Shown one piece after another: positions 25,125-33,533 of a DNA stretch of 64,000 nucleotides. The stretch comes from an uncultured Poribacteria bacterium. GTDB taxonomy: Bacteria; Poribacteria; WGA-4E; WGA-3G. The stretch covers positions 5,075,200-5,139,199 of the forward strand of contig OX639973.1 in NCBI GenBank assembly GCA_951828385.1. Direction: 5' to 3'. Below the pieces are notes generated by a model that saw only the letters and a list, made by a program, of their open reading frames with translations, did no database searches and had not been told where the DNA came from. The first letter of the stretch is position 1; each line of letters opens with the position of its first letter. The position numbers and the translations under genes are program-made.

Positions 25125-25709
25125 TCATACATCTTCGCCATAGCCGCGCTTTTCTAAGACTGTTTTGAGCAGTTCCTTCGCCTTACGGAGCCGCCACTTG
25201 ACAGTCGTCAGTGGCAAAGATAGAAATTCTGCCATCCGTTGTTGAGGCATCTCTGCCCAATAATAGAGTTCAATAACCGCCTGATAGTCAGCCGGAAGGC
25301 TTTGAATCGCGTCTCTAATGCCCTGCTGCGTTAATTCGCTTTCCACAATCTGAGCGGGATCCATCGCCGATGTATCCGAGACCGTGTTCAAATAGGGTTC
25401 CATATCCTCTTGTGGTTGATAGCGACTGGCGTTTTTGTAATAACGTAAGGCACGGTTCCGAGTGATAGAATGGAGCCACGCCCCAAACCGATTCAGATCC
25501 GTAAGTTGCGGCAGTGCTTCAAAAGCCCGCAAAAACGCTTCCTGTACGACATCTTCTGCGTCCGTGGCGTTTCGGACAATTTGTTGCGCGACTGTCAACA
25601 TCGCGCGGCGGTAGCGGTTCACTAACACATCAAAGGCTTGTGTATTACCCGCAAGTGCGACGACGACTAACTCCGCATCACTCGCGTCAATTAATTCTTC
25701 GGAATGCAT
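25125..25709 (-). CDS. ECF RNA polymerase sigma factor
   Basis: Standard two-domain ECF sigma factor of 194 residues from the ATG at 25709 (AGGAG seven bases upstream). Region 2 shows TDAEDVVQEAFLRAFEAL and FGAWLHSITRNRALRYYKN. Region 4 shows LPADYQAVIELYYWAEMPQQ and the helix-turn-helix LSLPLTTVKWRLRKAKELL. It heads a run of four leftward genes. No obvious membrane anti-sigma factor follows; the second gene is a DUF4097 protein, which may take that place. Unlike the other two sigma genes in this window it has no fused propeller. Confidence 0.93.
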   Translation of the reverse strand: MHSEELIDASDAELVVVALAGNTQAFDVLVNRYRRAMLTVAQQIVRNATDAEDVVQEAFLRAFEALPQLTDLNRFGAWLHSITRNRALRYYKNASRYQPQEDMEPYLNTVSDTSAMDPAQIVESELTQQGIRDAIQSLPADYQAVIELYYWAEMPQQRMAEFLSLPLTTVKWRLRKAKELLKTVLEKRGYGEDV

Positions 25710-25856
25710 GACAATTCTCCTCTTCTTGCTTATTAGAGACATGTCACGTGAAAAGGATAGTAAAAAATGCGTTTTGTGGCAAAATAATTGAGCGAGTGGA
25801 GTCAGGAAAGGAGGTGAAAGTGTTCAGACGCTTTTCCCAGTAAGAATGTCCTTTAG

Positions 25857-25987
25857 GGCTTACGCAAAACCCCTTCCTTTGCTTGAAGGATCGGAAGATT
25901 GGAAGGATAGAAGGCTGGAAGGGGCTTCCATCCTTCCGTTTCATCTTCCATCCTTTCATCCGCAATACAGGCTTTGTGCGTAAGTCC
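25857..25987. mobile_element. MITE-like element with GGCTTACGCA termini
   Basis: GGCTTACGCAAAA and TTGTGCGTAAGTCC form an inverted pair around about 105 bases of purine-rich and pyrimidine-rich tracts (GGAAGGATAGAAGG versus CCATCCTTCC), which can themselves fold back. The ends match the element at 3906-4019. Confidence 0.6.
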
Positions 25988-26026
25988 TGTACGCATATAT
26001 AGGTCCAGCGACTTTCTTTCGAGGGG

Positions 26027-26512
26027 CTACGAAGTCGGTCTATACAGCATCACTAAACAGCCACCCAACGCAGCGAGCAGGATACCTGCCACAAACTGCC
26101 ATCGGACTGCGCCCCAACCTCCGGCAGGTGGATGCGAGAGCGTCGCAACGATAGCGTTCACAATTGGCGCGCCTGCAAAAACAATGGACATCACGACAGC
26201 CGGTCTACCCCCTGCACCAAAGGCGAGTAGAACGCCAAAGGCGCCAATAGCACCGACAAGTCCGGCAACAAACGACCAAGAGACACCGCTGCCTGTAAAT
26301 TGCCAGTCGGACCCATTAATGACGAGCATCAGCGCGGAACCGATGACGGCTGCGAGAAGGTAGGCGATACCCACAAAGAGGAACGCTTTGTAGCGCACAT
26401 TAGGATCCACCTTAAGGTCTCCCATAGAGACCTGTCCCTGATGTAGAAATACCCCGTAAAGCCCCCATGCTGAGACAGTCATAAAAACAAAAATCAGCCA
26501 TGTTTTAGACAT
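26027..26512 (-). CDS. small EamA-like membrane protein (half of a DMT-type transporter)
   Basis: The 161-residue protein has four to five membrane segments (LIFVFMTVSAWGLYGVFLH, AFLFVGIAYLLAAVIGSALM, SWSFVAGLVGAIGAFGVLLA, FVAGILLAALGGCLVML). The Ala/Gly-rich pattern with ending GGCLVMLYRP is like one EamA repeat of drug/metabolite transporters. Full members have ten segments, so this would act as a dimer or is a shortened relative. AAGGAATGAATT precedes the ATG. It stands alone between repeats and the glycosyltransferase gene. Confidence 0.7.
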   Translation of the reverse strand: MSKTWLIFVFMTVSAWGLYGVFLHQGQVSMGDLKVDPNVRYKAFLFVGIAYLLAAVIGSALMLVINGSDWQFTGSGVSWSFVAGLVGAIGAFGVLLAFGAGGRPAVVMSIVFAGAPIVNAIVATLSHPPAGGWGAVRWQFVAGILLAALGGCLVMLYRPTS

Positions 26513-26526
26513 AATTCATTCCTTGA

Positions 26527-26638
26527 AATTAGTTGTCAGTCGTCAGTTGTCAGTTGTCAGTTAAGAGCCTTTGTGTAGAAGTTACAGTCAAATGGGCTGC
26601 CACAAGAAGTTAACTGAAAACTGGTAACCGATAACTAC
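26527..26638. repeat. heptamer repeat (TCAGTTG/TCAGTTA type)
   Basis: AGTTGTCAGTCGTCAGTTGTCAGTTGTCAGTTA is a run of 7-base units; a second run (TAACTGAAAACTGGTAACCGATAACTA) closes the gap. Similar runs are at 4228-4250, 8884-8915, 16597-16622, 27974-28018 and 56124-56146, always between genes. Confidence 0.65.
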
Positions 26639-26639
26639 A

Positions 26640-27929
26640 TTAGGTATACCTTTCAAACACTTTCAAGAGTTGTTCTGCTACGATTGCATCGTTAAACTTC
26701 TCATGGACGTTCATTTTCCCCGTTGCTCCGAGGTGTTCACGCTGCTCAGTATCGTTAAGAAGTGCTATGATGCCCGCTGCTATTGCCTCAGCAGATTCGG
26801 GTTCCACGAGGATTCCACCCTCAGTCGCGCCGATCATTTCTGGAAATGTACCGTGCTGAGGTTGGACGACCGGTACACCGTTAGCGAGCGACTCTATAAT
26901 GGATAGACCTTTGGATTCGCGGTAAACAGTCGGAACAGAAAAGACATGTAGACGGTTGAGAAAATCAATTTTTTCGGTACGCGTGACTTCTCCGTGATGT
27001 ACAAAACTGTCTGCCAAACCAGATACCTGAATCTGATTAATGAGTTCCTCGAGATACGGCTCATCTTTCTTACCGAGGTACCCTGCTACATGCAGTTGAA
27101 CGTTATTGGCCCCCAACGTTTCCGCCACTGTGTGGAAAGCATCTACTAAGATGTGAAGCCCCTTTTCTGGACAGATGCGCGCTAAATAACCGATAATAAA
27201 GGGGGGCGGGTCCGGTTTTTCGACAAGTAAACCGTGTCCGTCCATGTTTAATCCGAGCGGTACGACATCAATCTTATCAACAGGCACGTCAAGATATGCG
27301 TCTGCCATAAATCGGGCATAGTAGTCACAGGGTGCCACGAAGCCGTCCGGGTCTTTCGCCCGTTCTTGGAGGAGTGCTAACGCTTCTGTCTTATACGGTT
27401 CAATTAGATCTCGTAGAAAGATGTCTTCGCCTTGCAGGGCACAGATAACCGGCACATCCAAGGCCTTCTTTATTTCTCTCGTGAAACCTACGAGCATGGA
27501 ATTCGTGAGATAGACGATATCGGGTTTATCCTCCTCAGCGAGCCATTTGACTAACTTCGCTAATTCCTTCTTTTGATACCCTTGCTCGGCATGGAGCATA
27601 GATACAGTGAGTTGTCCAAGGTCGCGAGCGTCTGTTGAGCCGCTGAACCGTGCCAATCCGTTTAACAGTGCTGGACGGTCGAGGAGTTTGTCAAACGTCC
27701 ACGGGGTGTGCCTAAAGATAGAGAGTTTCTGCTGAAGATAAACGTTAACGCCACCAAAAAAGACGCGGTTCATGCTAACATTTGCCTCATCTGTTCGGGT
27801 AGGGGTATAGGTAGGAATTAGCGAAACGTTATGTCCCTGCTTCTTCAGGACAGTGGCGACCATATTGTCGTGGATACAAGTTCCGCAGTACATGCCAGCA
27901 GCACCTGCGGTAATATAAGCAACTTTCAT
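26640..27929 (-). CDS. GT4-family glycosyltransferase
   Basis: From the ATG at 27929 the protein (429 residues) has the GT-B plan. The N-terminal Rossmann part begins MKVAYITAGAAGMYCGTCIH, with the Gly-rich loop for the acceptor side. The C-terminal donor domain has IIGYLARICPEKGLHILVDA (about 235) and FSVPTVYRESKGLSIIESLA with the EX7E region (Glu residues around KGLSIIESLANGVPVV). It should transfer a sugar from an NDP-sugar to an unknown acceptor. No ribosome site precedes the ATG. Instead a promoter with TATACT ends seven bases before it, so the mRNA is probably leaderless. Confidence 0.88.
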   Translation of the reverse strand: MKVAYITAGAAGMYCGTCIHDNMVATVLKKQGHNVSLIPTYTPTRTDEANVSMNRVFFGGVNVYLQQKLSIFRHTPWTFDKLLDRPALLNGLARFSGSTDARDLGQLTVSMLHAEQGYQKKELAKLVKWLAEEDKPDIVYLTNSMLVGFTREIKKALDVPVICALQGEDIFLRDLIEPYKTEALALLQERAKDPDGFVAPCDYYARFMADAYLDVPVDKIDVVPLGLNMDGHGLLVEKPDPPPFIIGYLARICPEKGLHILVDAFHTVAETLGANNVQLHVAGYLGKKDEPYLEELINQIQVSGLADSFVHHGEVTRTEKIDFLNRLHVFSVPTVYRESKGLSIIESLANGVPVVQPQHGTFPEMIGATEGGILVEPESAEAIAAGIIALLNDTEQREHLGATGKMNVHEKFNDAIVAEQLLKVFERYT

Positions 27930-27936
27930 AGTGCAT

Positions 27937-27965
27937 AGTATACCAGATTCTTCCGAAAAAGTCAC
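27937..27965 (-). promoter_or_regulatory. promoter giving a leaderless glycosyltransferase mRNA
   Basis: On the reverse strand GTGACT (27965-27960), 17 bases, TATACT (27942-27937). The predicted first base falls at or next to the ATG (27929). Confidence 0.55.
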
Positions 27966-28183
27966 ATCTATTTTCAGTTATCGGTTTGCCTCGCAGTGAG
28001 AGTCGTCAGTTATCAGTTAATGCTTTGGGGCAGTCACTTTATTTGTTATTGCCACAACACCTCTCTTAGCTGAAGCCTGAGCTGGTGTGAAAAAACGTCC
28101 TGAAAAAAGAGGCGTGATGGCATTCGGCAAAAGCCTACTCACCATCACACCTTGAATTGTATCCTCGGCTCACTCAGAGAGAT

Positions 28184-28332
28184 TATAGTAAATTCCGAAA
28201 ATATGTGTGTACGCCGCGATAGGCACACCACACGCCACGCTCGTAGGGGTTGGGTTACCCTAGAAGAAACACCCCAGCAAAAACCCCCTACGGTTCCCTC
28301 CGCGTGTGCAAATAATTACGGGTTCTACTATA
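28184..28332. mobile_element. MITE-like element with TATAGT termini, copy 2
   Basis: TATAGTAAATTCCGAAAA at the left and the complement of TATAGTAGAACCCGTAA at the right. The interior contains CGCTCGTAGGGGTTGGGTTACCCTA and no gene. It directly abuts the 3' end of the fourth WD40 gene. Confidence 0.55.
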
Positions 28333-28339
28333 ACACAAG

Positions 28340-30523
28340 TTACTTAACATTCTTCCACAGCAGCACTGTACCATCCTCACTGCCACTCGCCAGCGTCTGA
28401 CCATCTGGACTGAAGGACACGCTATTGATGCTACCCGCATGCCCTGTGAAGGTGCGGAACTGTTTGCCTGTATCTACATCCCACAAACGGATAATTCCGT
28501 CCATACTACCACTCGCCAGTGTCCGGCCATTTGGACTGAACGCTACGCTACGGACACCACCACCTTCATGCCAAGTGAAGGTGTAGATATGTTTGCCCGT
28601 ATTTACATCCCACAAACGGATAGTGCCGTCATCCCAACTGCTCGCCAATGTTTTACCATCTGGGCTGAACGCCACGAGATGGCCCGGCGAAAGCCCTATG
28701 AGGGTGTGGAGATGTTTACCCGTGGTCACATCCCACAAACGGATAGTTTTGTCCCAAAGGTCACGTTGCCCCTCGGGATCGTAACTACAGGAACTTGCCA
28801 GCGTTTTACCATCCGGGCTGAACGCCACGCGAGCGACCATAGACGTATGCCCTGTGAAGGTGCGGAGTTGTTTACCCGTGTCTATATCCCACAAACGGAT
28901 CGTATTGCCCGTACCGCCACTTGCCAGTGTTTTACCATCCGGGCTGAACGACACGCTGGTGACCAAACCCCTGTGTTTTGTGAGGATGTCGAGTTGTTTA
29001 CCCGTGTCTATATCCCACAAACGGATCGCCGTGTCCGTACCGCTACTTGCCAGTGTTTTACCATCCGGGCTGAACGACACGTTGACAGAACTCCAAAACC
29101 CTGTGAGAGTGCGGCGCTGTTTGCCCGTGTTTACATCCCATAAATAGATAGTTACGGGTCTAGACATAATATGCATGCCCGGCGGCTGTAAAATATCCTT
29201 GACACTACTACTTGCCAGTGTTTTACCATCTGGGCTGAACGACACGCGAGCGACCATAGACGTATGCCCTGTGAAGGTGCGGAGCTGCTGACCCGTATTC
29301 ACATCCCACAAACGGATCGTATTGTCCATGCTGACACTCGCCAAGGTCCGACCATCCGCACTGAACGACACACTATTGACACTCTTCTCATGCTCTGTGA
29401 GGGCGTGGAGCTGTTGACCCGTATCTATATCCCATAAACAGATAATTCCGTCCCAACTGCCACTTGCCAGTATTTGGCCATCTGGACTGAGCGACACGCT
29501 AGTGATACTACTCTTATGCCCAGTGAAGGTGCGGAGATGTTTGCCCGTATTCACATCCCACAAATGGATAGTATCGTCCTTCGTTCTATCACTCATCAGC
29601 GTTTGACCATTTGGACTGAACGCCACGCTCCAGACCCAACTCTCATGCCCCGTGAGCGTGTAGAGTTGTTTACCCGTGGCCACGTCCCACAAACGGATAG
29701 TAGTTCTGTCCCTAATGCCACTTGATGGAAGGCTGGTATCGGACCCACCGACACTTGCGAGCGTTTGACCATCTGGACTGAACGACACGCTACTGAACGA
29801 CACGCTACTGACACTCTTCTCATGTGCCTTGAAGGTGCGGAGATGTTCGCCCGTGCTTACATCCCACAAACGGATAGTTTCGTCTTCACTACCACTTGCG
29901 AGTGTTTGACCATCTGGACTGAACGACATGCTATTGACCCGATACGTATGCCTTGTGAGGGTGTGGAGATGTTTACCCGTGGTCACATCCCACAAACGGA
30001 TGGTTCTGTCATTCCAAACGCCGCCGCTACTCGCCAGCGTTTGACCATCCGGACTGAATAACATGTTATTGACCCAATCCTCATGCCCTGACATGTTATT
30101 GACACTATTCTCATGCCTTGTGAGGGTGTGGAGATGTTTACCTGTATCCATGTCCCACAAGCGGATGGTAGTCCCTCCACTATTACTCGCCAAGGTTTGA
30201 CCATCCGGACTGAACACAAAATTCTCATCGCCTGCAAGCAGGTTGAGGGCTATACCTGTCCGCGCATCGTATATCCAGATACCGATATTACCCGTTACTG
30301 CCAAACGCGCACCATCTGGAGAATACGCGAGATTATTATAAACCGTGCCTCTGCCCTGGGCTTTACGATGCGCGTGATTATTATACACCATGCCTTTGCC
30401 GAGACGGGTTTTTGCTCCCTCGGGTAAACTCAACGTTGCGGCATCTTGCCCGAAAGTAATCGGTAGATACACACTTGAAATAACAAATAACATCGAAAAA
30501 ATAGAAAACAACCTTTTCATCAT
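28340..30523 (-). CDS. secreted WD40 protein with about 15 repeats, paralogue 4
   Basis: AAGGAG lies three bases before a double ATG (30523 and 30520); the second has the better spacing. A signal peptide ([20 protein letters not shown], cleavage after TFG or so) is followed by the cap [15 protein letters not shown] and about 15 WD40 repeats, here with the pattern [34 protein letters not shown]. Several blades carry loop insertions of 10-15 residues ([40 protein letters not shown]). Short internal duplications (VYNN twice, VNNM twice, VSFSS twice) mark recent slippage. Predicted to be exported. Likely a protein-binding scaffold like the three relatives at 2010-11778, from which it is diverged. 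Confidence 0.9.
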   Translation of the reverse strand: [727 protein letters not shown]

Positions 30524-31053
30524 AAACTCCTTCTAACCCGGATTCCTAAGTGCTTTCACGTAAACTAATAGTCTGTCAACTTTCAAATGAAGGGTAAACT
30601 TGGTTTGTAGTAGTGCGATTCATCGCACGTCTCAAGGCGCAATAATGCACGTTGCATTTGGGGATTTGCTGAGTGTCTTTGCTCGGGTATTTCTGCGGAT
30701 TTCTTCAAGTACGCCGCAGAATTGCGCCACTACGAACCGCCTCTTAGTTTGGATGTGACAAACTACCAGTGTATTGTTACTACACATGAATTGAAAAAAA
30801 GTTGCACTTTTTTTGAAGTTGGATGGTAACTGCATGTTTTGGGGTTAAAGGTTCTTTCAAAGGAGGGTATTGTTTTGGAGCTTACGTTGTCTTCTTTTCT
30901 GGCGAGGTTTCAAACCGCACCGACGAACACAGATGATATGTCTATAATTTCCGGCGGTGTTTCCAAAGAAAATTTGCTTTTTCCGCCTAATTGTGGTATC
31001 ATTAATATTTAGGTTTGACCAACACTTTCATAGAGAAAAAAGGAGAGATCAAG
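30524..31053. other. intergenic region with hairpins
   Basis: No gene is supported before rpmB. GTGCGATTCATCGCAC (30615-30630) is a strong palindrome. 30638-30715 repeats parts of the element at 16256-16371 (CTTTGCTCGGGTATTTCTGCG). GGTTTCAAACCGCACC near 30906 is a decayed copy of the GGTGCGGTT palindrome. Confidence 0.5.
30974..31002 (+). promoter_or_regulatory. probable promoter of rpmB
   Basis: TTGCTT (30974-30979), 17-base spacer, TATCAT (30997-31002), about 50 bases before the rpmB start. Confidence 0.55.
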
Positions 31054-31266
31054 ATGTCACGCGTCTGTACCATCTGTAGTAAACGCCCGATGACGGGTAA
31101 CCAGATTAGTAAATCATTTCGGCATACAAAGCGGCGTTGGCTTCCAAATCTTCAGCGGGTTCGGGTTCAAACAGAGGAAGGAACGCGGCGGATTCGCGTT
31201 TGCACGAGATGTCTGAAGAGTGGAAGAGTGTCCAAAGTTATATCAAGAATGCTTAACCCTGTATAG
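31054..31266 (+). CDS. rpmB: 50S ribosomal protein bL28
   Basis: The 70-residue protein starts MSRVCTICSKRPMTGNQISK and contains HTKRRWLPNLQRVRV and RIRVCTRCLKSGRV. This is the classic bL28 pattern with both CxxC pairs kept (C+ form, zinc-binding). AAAGGAGAG lies a few bases before the ATG at 31054; an upstream in-frame start at 31015 would add an unlikely tail. It is a part of the large ribosomal subunit. It stands alone and faces rel tail to tail. Confidence 0.96.
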   Translation: MSRVCTICSKRPMTGNQISKSFRHTKRRWLPNLQRVRVQTEEGTRRIRVCTRCLKSGRVSKVISRMLNPV

Positions 31267-31328
31267 CGCAGCACAATCCGTAGCGCGTTTCCCCAATATC
31301 ATGACATCGAGATGACGATAGGTTGGAT

Positions 31329-33533
31329 TTAGGAGAGGCGGAGAACGCGTTGTACGCCTTTTAGCCGCCGAATCGCTTCCATGACTTTATCCAGCTGCTC
31401 AGCACCTGTTACGTCTATTGTGAGGTTGTCAGCAGCGGTAGCATCAAGATGGACGGTAGAGGGTTGGAAGGTGCCACAGCGGATGTTCACTTTGTATTGT
31501 GCGATGGCAGTTGTGATTTCACCGAGCATTCCGGGACGATCACTGCATTCGACGAGAATTTTGACAGGGTAGACATCCGGCGGGTGGTCCCCGTTTTCGG
31601 ACATCGACTTTTCGAGCCATTTGACTGCCAAGAGCCGTTCCGGCTCCTCGAGGATACGGATGCATCCGGCTCTGTGGACAGAAACGCCGCGGCCGCGAGT
31701 CAGGTAACCGACAACTGGATCGCCAGGGATCGGGTTACAGCATTTCATGATCCGCATCATACCTAAGTCAATATTGTTTTCAAGTTGGATAGCAGCTGAC
31801 TCGGGTTTCCGTTCGGGTTTAACCGCTTCTGTCGTTTCCGTTTCAGGTTTCGGCATCTCAGGTTTCAAGAGATTGACGACCTGGATAGCCGATTCATCCC
31901 CGTTGCCGATGCGGACAAAAAGTTCTTCAAGGCTCTTGAGTTTGAGCTGTTTGGCGATATTCAGCAGCTCCGGAGAGTTGAGGTAATCACGAGCGTTAAG
32001 ATAGAAGGCACGCAACTCCCCTTCGAGAAATTTCTTACCTAATTCCAGGGCATCCGCCCTATCCTTTTCACGGAACCAGTGCCTAATCTTACCCCGCGCC
32101 GTAGCCGTTTTCACATGCGGTAACCAGCTTCGACTCGGTTTGCCATTGGATTGCGTCCGAATATTAACTTGGTCGCCATTCTCAAGTACCCGCCGGATCG
32201 GGGCGATAGACCCATTGACCTCTGCACCGACACATGTATGCCCGATGTCCGTATGGATTTTATAGGCGAAATCGATAACAGTCGCACCTGCCGGTAGCTT
32301 AAAAAGGTCGCCTTTCGGCGAAAAAACGTATACTTCATCTTGGAAGAGCTCCAACTTCATCGATTCCACAAACTGATGCGGGCTATCCTGTGTCTCCTGT
32401 ATGTCTTCAAGTATCTGCTTATAACTCGCGAAAATAGAGCGTCCCTGTCTACTCGTTGGCACGCCCTCCTTATAGCTCCAATGCGCAGCAATACCATCCT
32501 CTGCGACTTTATGCATCTGATAACTGCGGATTTGTACCTCAACGGGTTTACCGTCATCTAAAATCGTGGTATGGAGTGACTGATACCCGTTTTTCTTAGG
32601 TTGTCCGATCCAATCTCGAAGCCGATCCGGATGGTAATTCCATTTGTGGTGGAGGGCACCGAGGGCTGTGTAGCAGTCAGGTTCGGTTTTAACGAGCACT
32701 CTGAGACCGACGAGGTCTCGGATCTCGCTGAACGGCGTACCTTTCTGCTGCATCTTCTGGTAGATACTATAGATATGCTTTGTTCTGCCGTGGACATCGG
32801 CATAGACACCACGTTTTTCAAGGACCCCGCGAATCTGCTTCACCATTTTATCACAGTACGCCTCGCGCTCCGTGAGCTTCTGGTTCAGGAGATCCGCAAT
32901 TTTTCGGTATTCCGCAGGATAAAGATGTTTGAACGCCAAATCTTCAAGACGACCCATGATACGCCAAATTCCCAACCGGTGCGCGATCGGTGCGTAAATC
33001 TCCAAGGTCTCCTTGGCAATGCGTTGACATTTCTCGCTGGTGAGGAACTTCAACGTCTCCATGTTATGAAGTCGATCCGCGAGCTTAATCAGGATGACCC
33101 GCATATCTTCTGCGGTTGCTAAGAGGAGTTTCCGGTAGGTTTCGGCTTGCCGTTTCCGATGGACGCGATCCTCAACCGTAATGGGTGTGTTGGTAGTCGG
33201 GGAACCGACACTCGGTCTATATTGCCCAATTTTCGTTACACCTTCAACAAGATTCGCGATGTTCGCACCGAAGCGGACCTGCAGCTCCTCACGAGTGATG
33301 CCTGTATCTTCAAGCACATCGTGCATGAGACCGGCACAGATCGTGTGGGTATCAAGGTGGAGTTCTACGAGGATCGCAGCGGTTTTGACGCAGTGCGTGA
33401 AATAGGGTTCGCCAGATTTGCGTTTTTGGCCTTCATGCGCTTCTTGCGCGAAACGGTAGCAACGCTCCAGAAGTTCAACTTCTGCGTCCGGATTATAAGC
33501 TTGAATCTGACGTATTAGCGATTTGACACTCAT
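31329..33533 (-). CDS. rel: bifunctional (p)ppGpp synthetase/hydrolase (RelA/SpoT family)
   Basis: A full-length RSH enzyme of 734 residues. The HD hydrolase domain shows GEPYFTHCVKTAAILVELH and MHDVLEDTGIT, so the hydrolase site is intact. The synthetase domain shows EIRDLVGLRVLV and QPKKNGYQSLHTTI. Then come TGS (VYVFSPKGDLFKLPAGATV), a zinc-finger or CC region (IMKCCNPIPGDPVVGYLTRG) and a C-terminal ACT domain (VECSDRPGMLGEITTAIAQY). It sets the level of the alarmone (p)ppGpp in starvation. The start codon lies inside the end of recJ (41-base overlap), so rel translation is probably coupled to recJ. Confidence 0.96.
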   Translation of the reverse strand: MSVKSLIRQIQAYNPDAEVELLERCYRFAQEAHEGQKRKSGEPYFTHCVKTAAILVELHLDTHTICAGLMHDVLEDTGITREELQVRFGANIANLVEGVTKIGQYRPSVGSPTTNTPITVEDRVHRKRQAETYRKLLLATAEDMRVILIKLADRLHNMETLKFLTSEKCQRIAKETLEIYAPIAHRLGIWRIMGRLEDLAFKHLYPAEYRKIADLLNQKLTEREAYCDKMVKQIRGVLEKRGVYADVHGRTKHIYSIYQKMQQKGTPFSEIRDLVGLRVLVKTEPDCYTALGALHHKWNYHPDRLRDWIGQPKKNGYQSLHTTILDDGKPVEVQIRSYQMHKVAEDGIAAHWSYKEGVPTSRQGRSIFASYKQILEDIQETQDSPHQFVESMKLELFQDEVYVFSPKGDLFKLPAGATVIDFAYKIHTDIGHTCVGAEVNGSIAPIRRVLENGDQVNIRTQSNGKPSRSWLPHVKTATARGKIRHWFREKDRADALELGKKFLEGELRAFYLNARDYLNSPELLNIAKQLKLKSLEELFVRIGNGDESAIQVVNLLKPEMPKPETETTEAVKPERKPESAAIQLENNIDLGMMRIMKCCNPIPGDPVVGYLTRGRGVSVHRAGCIRILEEPERLLAVKWLEKSMSENGDHPPDVYPVKILVECSDRPGMLGEITTAIAQYKVNIRCGTFQPSTVHLDATAADNLTIDVTGAEQLDKVMEAIRRLKGVQRVLRLS

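Noticed and set aside
28439-29143. Rightward 234-codon frame opposite the fourth WD40 gene
   Set aside because: It is the reverse-strand reading of the repeated blades, with no ribosome site.
28340-30523. CRISPR-like regular repetition
   Set aside because: The period is about 126 bases with coding-level divergence; these are WD40 blades, not repeats with spacers.
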